Source: Clostridiaceae bacterium (lineage in GTDB: Bacteria; Bacillota; Clostridia; Lachnospirales; Lachnospiraceae). From it: 51,259 nt of DNA. Below, piece by piece: positions 44,641-51,259 of this stretch. Below the pieces are notes generated by a model that did not search any database, was not told where the DNA came from, and was given only the letters and a program-made list of their open reading frames with translations. The position numbers were made by a program, and so were the translations under genes. The stretch spans positions 1-51,259 of the forward strand of contig JAGZXV010000014.1 of NCBI GenBank assembly GCA_018378255.1. Reading direction: 5' to 3'. Each line of letters starts with the position of its first letter. Positions within the stretch are counted from its first letter, which is position 1.

Positions 44641-44814
44641 TTAGATCATATTATAAAAACTGTCAAAAATCTGCTGGTGTTTCTGCTGAAGCTGTTCAAC
44701 ACAGTTTTTCAGTTCCATATCCTGAAGCTTCTGTGCTGCCTCCTGGCACTGTGTTTTTAAGAATTTCTCGTGGCCTAATGCATCTTCAATATAAGTTAAT
44801 TCCTTTGGACTCAT
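44641..44814 (-). CDS. Small coat-associated protein of 57 residues
   Basis: MSPKELTYIEDALGHEKFL followed by a helical, Gln- and Lys-rich stretch (CQEAAQKLQDMELKNCVEQLQQ and on to FDSFYNMI). ATG 44814 is preceded by GGAGGTGAT, an almost perfect ribosome site. It is the first gene of the pair with the CotF gene. Its all-helical sequence resembles the small partner proteins next to CotF genes in spore-formers; the assignment beyond that is inference. It is short enough to be missed by length cut-offs. Confidence 0.75.
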   Translation of the reverse strand: MSPKELTYIEDALGHEKFLKTQCQEAAQKLQDMELKNCVEQLQQKHQQIFDSFYNMI

Positions 44815-44930
44815 TTTTTATCACCTCCAGTTTTAATATGTGCAGGCAAAGGTGAAAATAACCATACAGGAAATAAATGATTAATAACAAGTAAATGTAG
44901 GAATCCTATTAAAAGACAAGGAGGAATTTT

Positions 44931-45362
44931 ATGCTTTCCATAGAAGAACGGCAAAAAATTGTAAAAGATTATTCCGATTCGGTAAAACAGGAATTTCCCG
45001 GCACCGGACAGTATAATGTCCTCGTTTTCGGCAGTTTCCTGACGGACCGGTATACAGAAGATTCGGATATCGATATCGGCATTCTGTCCCTTAAACCGGG
45101 GCTGACATTCAGGATATATGCTTATACAAAGGATTATTTTAAAAAGCTGGGAATTGACAATGATGTGGTCAGGATGCGGCTTGTGAAGTCCCAATACATC
45201 AACATTTCCATTGTCACAGGCCATACCTGCGCGGTGACGGATTATTGTCCGGATGAGCTGATCAGCTATATGAAACAAATGATGGAAGAGTATGGAGAGA
45301 ACCCACAGGAGACGATCATAAAAGCGGCGCGGGAGGAGGCAGATCATGGGGACATTCGGTGA
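44931..45362 (+). CDS. mntA: MntA-type nucleotidyltransferase antitoxin
   Basis: 143 residues with the minimal nucleotidyltransferase motif GSX10DXD complete: Gly34-Ser35 followed by ten residues to Asp46-Ile47-Asp48 (FGSFLTDRYTEDSDIDIGIL). In characterised HepT-MntA systems the MNT partner neutralises the HEPN toxin by adding AMP units to a tyrosine of its RX4HXY motif. The next gene overlaps by 17 bases and carries that motif, so the two form one module. ATG 44931 is behind AAGGAGG. A DNA-polymerase-beta-like protein of other function is possible without the partner, but the pairing makes this call firm. Confidence 0.88.
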   Translation: MLSIEERQKIVKDYSDSVKQEFPGTGQYNVLVFGSFLTDRYTEDSDIDIGILSLKPGLTFRIYAYTKDYFKKLGIDNDVVRMRLVKSQYINISIVTGHTCAVTDYCPDELISYMKQMMEEYGENPQETIIKAAREEADHGDIR

Positions 45363-45882
45363 GGCATTAAAAAAGGCTGGCATTACCGGCGGAGATTCCA
45401 GGGAATATGACAGGAATAAGATTACCGCCTTTACCCTGGAGATGAAATTATATGAAATGAAGGATCATATCGATTCCATGAAACGGATTTACCGAAAATA
45501 TCTGAATGCGGAAGGTACGGACCGTCTGGACTACAGGGACAGCCTGGCTAACCGGTTCGGCTATATGGTGATCGCCTTTCAGGATATTATGGAATCCGTG
45601 ATGGAGGCGGAAGGGGAAATTATGAAAAATGAAGACATTTCCATACGCCGGGCCATCGGCCGGTTCCAAAGCCTTTTTCCCGAGGAATGTGAAAAGGAAG
45701 AGGTGGACAATGCGGTGACTTCCATGTCCGACCGGAATGAAATCGTGCACGCATATGAAAATTACAAAGGGAATATGGAAACTGTGATGGAGAATGTGGC
45801 TAATTATGCGGAAGGGTACGAAACAATTTTTGATATGATATGGGAGTACTGCAGGCGGGAAAATCTTTTAAAGACCACCTGA
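45346..45882 (+). CDS. hepT: HepT-type HEPN toxin
   Basis: 178 residues, all-helical HEPN fold. The toxin motif RX4HXY is complete: Arg130-Asn-Glu-Ile-Val-His135-Ala-Tyr137 (SDRNEIVHAYENY); Arg and His make the RNase site and Tyr137 is the residue that MntA modifies. An N-terminal extension of about 25 residues precedes the usual HEPN start, and the protein is longer than many HepT proteins (about 130). ATG 45346 is behind GGAGG inside the mntA gene. Order here is antitoxin first. Confidence 0.87.
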   Translation: MGTFGEALKKAGITGGDSREYDRNKITAFTLEMKLYEMKDHIDSMKRIYRKYLNAEGTDRLDYRDSLANRFGYMVIAFQDIMESVMEAEGEIMKNEDISIRRAIGRFQSLFPEECEKEEVDNAVTSMSDRNEIVHAYENYKGNMETVMENVANYAEGYETIFDMIWEYCRRENLLKTT

Positions 45883-45895
45883 GCCATATTTAAAA

Positions 45896-45924
45896 TTGTG
45901 GAATATTGAGGGCGGCTGTGATAT
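45896..45924 (+). promoter_or_regulatory. Possible promoter of the ABC-F pair
   Basis: TTGTGG (45896-45901), 17 bases, TGATAT (45919-45924); an overlapping TATTAT follows at 45922. It is 51 bases before ATG 45975. The match is moderate. Confidence 0.4.
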
Positions 45925-45974
45925 TATAACAGGAGCGAAGCCATTTTAAGACATGCAGAACAGAAGGAAGACAG

Positions 45975-47861
45975 ATGTTATATCAGATTACGGACGGAAC
46001 CGTGACCTTGGGCGGCGCGCCCATATTGTCACATGTGGATTTTGAAATACGGGGAAATGAAAAGATAGCGGTGGTGGGAAGAAACGGGGCCGGGAAAACG
46101 ACCCTGCTCCGCCTCATTGCCGGGGAACTGGAACTGGACCGGGATGATAAGAGAAACGGCCCGGGAATCAGCTATTCCAGAAAGATTACGGCTGAGATGC
46201 TGAGCCAGCAGGTATTTTCCGACCGGGAGAAAACCGTGGAAGAGGAACTTTTGGCCTCCTGCCCATGCAGGGATACCTATGCCAGAGAGCGTTTTGATTA
46301 TGAACGGGAGTATGACATCCTGTTTACCGGGCTGGGTTTTTCCAAAGGGGATAAGCGCAGGAAGCTGTCCTCATTTTCAGGAGGGGAGCAGACCAAGATC
46401 GCGCTGATCCGCCTTCTGCTGGCAAAACCGGACATCCTTTTGCTGGACGAGCCCACCAACCACCTGGATCTTTCCACGTCGGAGTGGCTGGAACAATATT
46501 TAAAACGCTACGAAAAGGCGGTGGTTATGGTATCCCATGACCGCTTTTTCCTGGATCAGACCGCGGATGTGGTCTATGAACTGGCTGGCGGGAAACTGAT
46601 CCGCTATCCCGGCAATTACACCGCCTACCGCCGACAGAAATTAAAGAATATACGGCTGCAGCAAAAAGCCTACGAACGTTATATAGAAGAGACAAAGCGC
46701 CTGGAAGAACTGGTGGAGCGCTTTAAACATAAGCCCAGGAAAGCATCCTTTGCCCGGTCCAAGAAAAAAACCATGGAGAGGATGACTGCAGTTTCAAAGC
46801 CGGAGGAAGATGATGTACATATTTTCACCGGAGAGATTCAGCCCCTGGTTTCAGGCAGCAAAACTGTTTTAGAGGCGGAACATTTGAAAATCGGTTACGA
46901 CACTCCGGTGCTGGAGATCACCATGAGGGTGCGTAAGGGACAGAAAATCGGGATATTAGGGGCAAACGGAGTGGGTAAAACCACGTTTTTAAAGACAATT
47001 GCAGGGCTGATGCCGCCGGTAAACGGTACGTATTCCCTGGGAAATAACATCACCATCGGGTATTTTGACCAGCATTCCGCCCAGATCACATCGGATAAAA
47101 CGGTGGCGGAACATTTTCACGATCTGTTTCCCGTGCTGACGGAAAAAGAGGTGAGAAGCATACTGGGGGCCTATCTGTTTGGCGGACGGGAGGCGGGAAA
47201 GAGGGTCAGCGCCCTTTCAGGAGGAGAGAAATCCAGGCTGGTGCTGGCGGAACTTTTACAGAGCCGTCCCAATTTCCTGATTCTGGACGAGCCCACCAAT
47301 CACATGGACATTCAGGCCAGGGAGACGCTGGAATCGGCATTTCAGGCTTATAAAGGGACGATTATATTCGTGTCCCATGACCGTTACTTTATCCGTCAGG
47401 TGGCGGATGCGGTGATGATTTTTGAGGATCAAACGGTGATGTATTACCCCTTCGGCTACGAGCATTATCTGGAGCGATGCGCCAGAAAGGATACAGGGGA
47501 GAGCATGGCGGCCCAGGTGAAGGCGGAAGAACAGGCTTTGATTGCGGGAATGAGAGCGGTTCCCAAGGCAGAACGCCACAGGCTCAGGGAGATTCCGGAA
47601 GAGGAAGCCTATTATGACTGGCAGCTCCGCCTGGCGGGAGAGAAGATGGAGGCTGCGGGGATGCGGACGGAGCGGCTGCAGGATGACTTAGGGGCCATGC
47701 GGGAAGCATGGGAACAGTCGGAAGGGTTCTGGAACGGGGAATGCTGGGAGCAGCAGGCGGAGTACGAACGGATGAAGGAACTGCTGTTCCAGGCGTGGGA
47801 AGAGTGGAATGCATATTGCCTGGAATGGTATCAGATTGGAGAGGAAGGAAAGTTGATATGA
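45975..47861 (+). CDS. ABC-F family ATPase
   Basis: 628 residues without membrane helices. Two ABC domains: Walker A GRNGAGKTT near 35, signature LSSFSGGEQTKIAL and Walker B ILLLDEPTNHLDLS in the first; GANGVGKTT near 330, VSALSGGEKSRLVL and FLILDEPTNHMDI in the second. A linker of about 80 charged residues (KRLEELVERFKHKPRKASFARSKK) joins them, as in ABC-F proteins acting at the ribosomal E site. The C-terminal 120 residues are coiled-coil-like and Glu/Arg-rich. Members relieve stalled translation or protect against antibiotics; which one is not decided by the sequence. ATG overlap with the next gene. Confidence 0.93.
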   Translation: MLYQITDGTVTLGGAPILSHVDFEIRGNEKIAVVGRNGAGKTTLLRLIAGELELDRDDKRNGPGISYSRKITAEMLSQQVFSDREKTVEEELLASCPCRDTYARERFDYEREYDILFTGLGFSKGDKRRKLSSFSGGEQTKIALIRLLLAKPDILLLDEPTNHLDLSTSEWLEQYLKRYEKAVVMVSHDRFFLDQTADVVYELAGGKLIRYPGNYTAYRRQKLKNIRLQQKAYERYIEETKRLEELVERFKHKPRKASFARSKKKTMERMTAVSKPEEDDVHIFTGEIQPLVSGSKTVLEAEHLKIGYDTPVLEITMRVRKGQKIGILGANGVGKTTFLKTIAGLMPPVNGTYSLGNNITIGYFDQHSAQITSDKTVAEHFHDLFPVLTEKEVRSILGAYLFGGREAGKRVSALSGGEKSRLVLAELLQSRPNFLILDEPTNHMDIQARETLESAFQAYKGTIIFVSHDRYFIRQVADAVMIFEDQTVMYYPFGYEHYLERCARKDTGESMAAQVKAEEQALIAGMRAVPKAERHRLREIPEEEAYYDWQLRLAGEKMEAAGMRTERLQDDLGAMREAWEQSEGFWNGECWEQQAEYERMKELLFQAWEEWNAYCLEWYQIGEEGKLI

Positions 47862-49564
47862 AGACATCATTAGATTTAAGAAAAGAGCTGACAGCCATAG
47901 ACAGAAGGAGCTATCCGGCTTATAAATCAATCCAGGGCAGCTATGATTTTAAGGATTACAGGCTGTCCATCGATCATGTGCAGGGGGATCCTTTTGCCGC
48001 CCCGTCCAAGGTGAGCGTTCTGATCTCTGGCAGACAGGCCGGTTTCCCGGAACGTCTCTACGAGGAACGGATGAAGCGGGTTACTCTGCAGGATTATCTG
48101 ACGCGGATTTTCGGAAAGCAGATTGAAAAAATCAATTTTAAGGCCAAAGGTTCTGGAAAGAGCGGATTGATCGGCGTCAGCCGCTGCGGGCAGCAGGTGC
48201 TGGAACGGAGCGCCTGTACTGTAGACCCGAAAAACGGCGATATTCTGGTGAGAATGGAGATCGGCTTTCCGGCTAATGGAAGAACCATCAACTCAGGAGA
48301 ACTGATTAAGATACTATTTGACCTGCTTCCCGGCTGTGTCTGTTCCAGTTTCTTCTATAATAAACTGAATCATGATCCGTTGGAAAAGGCAGTCCGCCTC
48401 TGCGTGGACCAGCAGTACATCAGGGGGAAACTGGATGAAATGGGTCTGGCGGCATTTATTGCCAATGGTTCCGTACTGCCAAGGGAAAGCGGAGTATCAC
48501 AGAGGCCCATGAGACAGGCGGTCGTATTCCAGTCTCCGGCTTCCATGGAGGTAACTCTTGACCTTCCCTATCATGGCACTGTCACGGGAATGGGAATAAA
48601 AAAGGGGATCACTCTCATTGTGGGCGGCGGTTTCCATGGGAAATCCACAGTGCTGGAAGCTTTGGAGCTGGGCATTTATAATCACATTCCGGGTGATGGA
48701 AGGGAGTTTGTGATAACCGACCAGTCGGCTGTTAAGCTGAGGGCAGAGGATTCCAGAAGCATTCAACAGGTTGATATATCACCCTTTATCAACAACCTGC
48801 CCAACGCGAAAGATACGGTACATTTCGATACCCCGGATGCCAGCGGCAGCACATCCCAGGCGGCCAATACGGTGGAGGCCGTGGAAGCGGGAGCTTCCCT
48901 GTTCCTCATCGACGAGGACACCTCCGCCACCAATTTCATGATCCGGGATGAGCTGATGCAGCAGGTGGTGAGCCGGGACAAAGAACCCATCACCCCATTT
49001 GTGGAACGGGTGAGGGCTGTTTATGAACAGCTTGGAATCTCAACCATCATGGTGGCGGGCAGCTCAGGCGCCTACTTCCATGTTGCAGATACGGTGATCC
49101 AGATGGAGGACTACCTTCCTTATGACATTACAAAAACGGCGAAAGAAGCAGCGGGCCAGTATGCGGGAATCCGGATTTTAGAAGAACCGCTTGTGATCGC
49201 AAGTTTCAATGAGCGGCGCCCCCGCCCCAATTCCGCATTAAAAGATAATAACCGGATTAAATCCAAAGTGCTGGGCCGGGATTCCGTGTCTCTGGACAGG
49301 GAAGTGGTGGATTTGCGGTATGTAGAACAGCTCGTGGATCAGGAACAGCTTCAGGCTCTCGTATATCTTTTAAAATACGGAGAGATGAAAATGATGAACG
49401 GAAAGCGGAGCATGAGGGAAATCGTGGACGCGCTGGAAACGTTAATGGATCAGAAGGGGCTGGCAGCCCTGGCCGATGGTTTTTATCTTCCGGATTCCCT
49501 GGCAAGGCCCAGGCGGCAGGAGATATTCGCCTGTTTTAACCGTTACCGCGGCTTACGTTTCTGA
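47858..49564 (+). CDS. PF09818 ABC-class P-loop ATPase
   Basis: 568 residues from ATG 47858, overlapping the ABC-F stop by 4 bases; the open frame reaches back to 47708 but that part is a shadow. Matches the predicted ABC-class ATPase family (PF09818): ISGRQAGFPERLYEERMKRVTLQDYLTR, the P-loop LIVGGGFHGKSTVLEALELGIYNHIPGDG near residue 255, the signature-like SGSTSQAANTVEAVEAGASLFLIDEDTSATNFMIRD with Walker B, and IMVAGSSGAYFHVADTVIQMEDY. Its distant relative MRB1590 of trypanosomes binds RNA. Role in bacteria is unknown. The coupling to ABC-F suggests an RNA- or ribosome-linked job. Confidence 0.88.
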   Translation: MKTSLDLRKELTAIDRRSYPAYKSIQGSYDFKDYRLSIDHVQGDPFAAPSKVSVLISGRQAGFPERLYEERMKRVTLQDYLTRIFGKQIEKINFKAKGSGKSGLIGVSRCGQQVLERSACTVDPKNGDILVRMEIGFPANGRTINSGELIKILFDLLPGCVCSSFFYNKLNHDPLEKAVRLCVDQQYIRGKLDEMGLAAFIANGSVLPRESGVSQRPMRQAVVFQSPASMEVTLDLPYHGTVTGMGIKKGITLIVGGGFHGKSTVLEALELGIYNHIPGDGREFVITDQSAVKLRAEDSRSIQQVDISPFINNLPNAKDTVHFDTPDASGSTSQAANTVEAVEAGASLFLIDEDTSATNFMIRDELMQQVVSRDKEPITPFVERVRAVYEQLGISTIMVAGSSGAYFHVADTVIQMEDYLPYDITKTAKEAAGQYAGIRILEEPLVIASFNERRPRPNSALKDNNRIKSKVLGRDSVSLDREVVDLRYVEQLVDQEQLQALVYLLKYGEMKMMNGKRSMREIVDALETLMDQKGLAALADGFYLPDSLARPRRQEIFACFNRYRGLRF

Positions 49565-49587
49565 TAAAACGCAATCATCCCAATAGA

Positions 49588-49629
49588 GGATACATATCAG
49601 TAATTATATACTGATATGTATCCTTTTAT
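49588..49629 (+). terminator. Terminator after the PF09818 gene
   Basis: GGATACATATCAGT pairs with ACTGATATGTATCC around an 8-base AT loop, followed by TTTTATATT. A strong intrinsic terminator 24 bases after the stop. Confidence 0.85.
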
Positions 49630-49651
49630 ATTACTATTTTTATGGAAAAAT

Positions 49652-49660
49652 TGGTACAAT
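49652..49660 (+). promoter_or_regulatory. Extended -10 promoter of the alcohol dehydrogenase gene
   Basis: TGGTACAAT is an extended -10; the -35 region is weak. The leader to ATG 49719 is about 52 bases with ribosome site AAGGAGGA at 49705-49712. Confidence 0.5.
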
Positions 49661-49718
49661 AGTAACTGAGATTGATATAAAATTATCACATTAATACATA
49701 TATGAAGGAGGATTTATT

Positions 49719-50909
49719 ATGGCCAGATTCACATTACCCAGGGATTTATATCATGGAAAAGGCGCTATTGATGAACTCAAGAACTTAAAAGGGAAAAAAG
49801 CCATCGTTGTGGTTGGAGGCGGCTCCATGAAACGGTTTGGTTTTCTTGATAAAGTAGTAACGAACTTAGCGGATGCCGGAATGGAAGTGAAACTGTTCGA
49901 AGGCGTAGAGCCGGATCCAAGCGTGGAGACAGTTATGAAGGGCGCAGAGATGATGAAGGAATTCGGCCCTGACTGGATCGTTGCCATCGGAGGAGGTTCC
50001 CCCATCGATGCGGCAAAAGCCATGTGGGCATTTTACGAATACCCGGATACCACATTCGAAGAGCTGTGCATTCCATTTAATTTCCCAACCCTTCGTACAA
50101 AAGCCAGGTTCTGCGCGATTCCGTCCACTTCCGGCACAGCGACGGAAGTAACCGCATTCAGCGTAATCACAGATTATCAGAAGGGAATCAAATATCCGCT
50201 GGCAGACTTTAACATCACTCCTGATGTTGCCATCGTAGACCCGGATTTAGCGGAAACCATGCCTGCGAAACTGACCGCCCATACCGGTATGGATGCCATG
50301 ACCCATGCAATAGAGGCATATGTATCCACATTAAACAGCGATTATACGGATCCTCTGGCCCTGCATGCGATCAAGATGATCCATACATTCCTGATCAATT
50401 CCTATAACGGGGATATGAGCGCAAGAGACAGGATGCACAATGCACAGTGTCTGGCGGGAATGGCATTTTCCAACGCATTATTAGGAATCGTCCATTCCAT
50501 GGCCCATAAGACAGGTGCAGCTTACAGCGGCGGACATATTGTTCATGGCTGTGCCAATGCAATGTACCTTCCAAAAGTTATCAAATTCAATGCCAAAGAT
50601 GAAACAGCCGCTAAACGGTATGCGGATATTGCCAGATTCATCGATTTGAAGGGAGAAACGACTGAGGAACTTGTGGATGCGTTGATTGCTGAAATCCGCT
50701 CCATGAACGGAAAGCTTAACATCCCGTCCTGCATTAAAGAATATGAAGGCGGAATCATTGATGAGGCAGAGTTCAACAGCAAACTGAAAACCGTTGCCGA
50801 GCTGGCAGTTGGAGACGCCTGCACCGGATCAAACCCGCGTCAGATTACGCCGGCGGAGATGGAAAAACTGCTGACTTGCTGCTATTATGATACGGAAGTG
50901 GATTTTTAG
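49719..50909 (+). CDS. Iron-containing alcohol dehydrogenase
   Basis: 396 residues, group III (Fe-ADH). NAD(P)-binding GGGSPIDAAK near residue 91. Metal ligands are all present by family alignment: Asp192 and His196 in GMDAMTHAIEAY, His259 in HSMAHKTGAAY and His273 in GGHIVHG. The family reduces aldehydes or oxidises primary alcohols and 1,3-propanediol- or butanol-type substrates; the fermentative Clostridia use many. It has its own promoter, a strong ribosome site and a terminator, so it is a single-gene unit. The precise substrate is not evident. Confidence 0.93.
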   Translation: MARFTLPRDLYHGKGAIDELKNLKGKKAIVVVGGGSMKRFGFLDKVVTNLADAGMEVKLFEGVEPDPSVETVMKGAEMMKEFGPDWIVAIGGGSPIDAAKAMWAFYEYPDTTFEELCIPFNFPTLRTKARFCAIPSTSGTATEVTAFSVITDYQKGIKYPLADFNITPDVAIVDPDLAETMPAKLTAHTGMDAMTHAIEAYVSTLNSDYTDPLALHAIKMIHTFLINSYNGDMSARDRMHNAQCLAGMAFSNALLGIVHSMAHKTGAAYSGGHIVHGCANAMYLPKVIKFNAKDETAAKRYADIARFIDLKGETTEELVDALIAEIRSMNGKLNIPSCIKEYEGGIIDEAEFNSKLKTVAELAVGDACTGSNPRQITPAEMEKLLTCCYYDTEVDF

Positions 50910-50928
50910 AGAGCGGTTTTTTACATGG

Positions 50929-50975
50929 CAGCTCCGGCATGAGACAAAAACCAGTCCCATGCCGGAGCTGTTTTC
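50929..50975. terminator. Bidirectional terminator after the alcohol dehydrogenase gene
   Basis: CAGCTCCGGCATG pairs with CATGCCGGAGCTG around a loop of 16 bases in which GAC and GTC can also pair. The + side runs into TTTTC. It borders directly on the stop of the converging gene at 50974. Confidence 0.85.
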
Positions 50976-51259
50976 AATCCACCGTTTTCTTTCCTTTTTC
51001 TGCATCCTTTTCTTTTATTGGTATTAAAAGGTCTAACTGCAACTGTTCTAAATCCAAATCAGGCTGTTCTACATGGCTATAAAAATTCAAATGTTCCTCC
51101 AATAGTCCGCACATGTGCTCCTGGTCCTGTAAATCCCCTGCAAATTCATATCTTTCGTCTTTTATAATCCATTCAAGAAATGGATCCCATTCATTAAAAT
51201 TACCAAATTTAATCATATGGGCCGCATATAAACCGCCGCAAAACTGCTTCTTTTGGAGG
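50974..51259 (-). CDS. C-terminal effector-binding domain of a MerR/AraC-type regulator, cut by the window edge
   Basis: The apparent 80-residue gene is open upstream of its ATG: the frame continues to the window end as QKKQFCGGLYAAH before MIKFGNFNEWDPFLEWIIKDERY. This, with the closing LLEEHLNFYSHVEQPDLDLEQLQLDLLIPI, is the C-terminal half of a GyrI-like (AraC/MerR effector-binding) domain. So the ATG at 51216 is most likely internal and the gene starts outside the window. In relatives it is fused to a MerR helix-turn-helix. It would sense a hydrophobic or drug-like ligand. The stop adjoins a bidirectional terminator. Confidence 0.75.
   Translation of the reverse strand, partial: LQKKQFCGGLYAAHMIKFGNFNEWDPFLEWIIKDERYEFAGDLQDQEHMCGLLEEHLNFYSHVEQPDLDLEQLQLDLLIPIKEKDAEKGKKTVD

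Noticed and set aside
1..51259. CRISPR array, tRNA or rRNA genes, integrase or prophage genes
   Set aside because: No spaced direct repeats, cloverleaf-like sequences, rRNA-like blocks or phage motifs were found on reading both strands.

Overview
The window looks like a chromosomal segment of a spore-forming, gut-type Clostridia (Lachnospiraceae, Enterocloster/Hungatella/Lacrimispora-like; inferred, no rRNA or tRNA gene is present). Reasons: strong AGGAGG ribosome-binding sites, CotF-type spore coat genes, YesM/YesN two-component genes, a GPH sugar transporter, an iron-type alcohol dehydrogenase and many MATE and AraC genes. Most of the window has medium GC, but the surface-glycan cluster at the left is markedly AT-rich, most of all at about 11.1-15.5 kb.

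Left third (1-16.5 kb): an envelope-polysaccharide locus. It opens with the tail of a surface-type protein and two decayed copies of a glycosyltransferase N-terminus. It continues, all on the + strand, with a UDP-glucose 6-dehydrogenase, a GT4 transferase, a TupA-like ATP-grasp ligase, a DUF362 protein, a GT2-HAD fusion, a GT2, an EpsG-like polymerase, another GT2, a DUF2264 (glycosidase-like) protein and a Wzx flippase. The set suggests a Wzx/Wzy-type polymer containing uronic acid, possibly carrying amide-linked amino acids. No initiating phosphosugar transferase is present. A decayed IS21 element (IstB remnant) closes the locus.

Middle (16.5-30 kb): a six-gene + strand set of lipoprotein, fused permease, ATPase, second lipoprotein, YesM-type kinase and YesN-type regulator. 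It looks like an AfuABC/FbpABC-type importer joined to an HptA-S-R-like sensor, so a sugar-phosphate or similar anion system is more likely than iron. A divergent AraC regulator then faces a GPH transporter, a HAD phosphatase-like protein and a GH3 (NagZ-like) glycosidase. A dividing region with well-formed promoters on both strands lies between them.

Right half (30-51 kb): a MATE exporter with a long structured 5' leader; a leftward LysR-MATE-WYL-DJ-1 set; a divergent SLC13-type carrier followed by a serine hydrolase; a WG-repeat lipoprotein and methyltransferase pair; an orphan solute-binding lipoprotein overlapping a membrane diguanylate cyclase; two small spore coat genes; a complete MntA-HepT toxin-antitoxin pair; an ABC-F ATPase overlapping a PF09818 ABC-class ATPase; an iron-type alcohol dehydrogenase; and the end of an effector-binding-domain regulator cut by the window edge.

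The observations most worth following are the structured leader of the MATE gene, two near-identical long perfect palindromes in regulatory regions 9 kb apart, the 144-nt palindromic element inside the importer operon, the lipoprotein-diguanylate cyclase pair, and the Ugd/TupA/DUF362/DUF2264 combination in the glycan locus.
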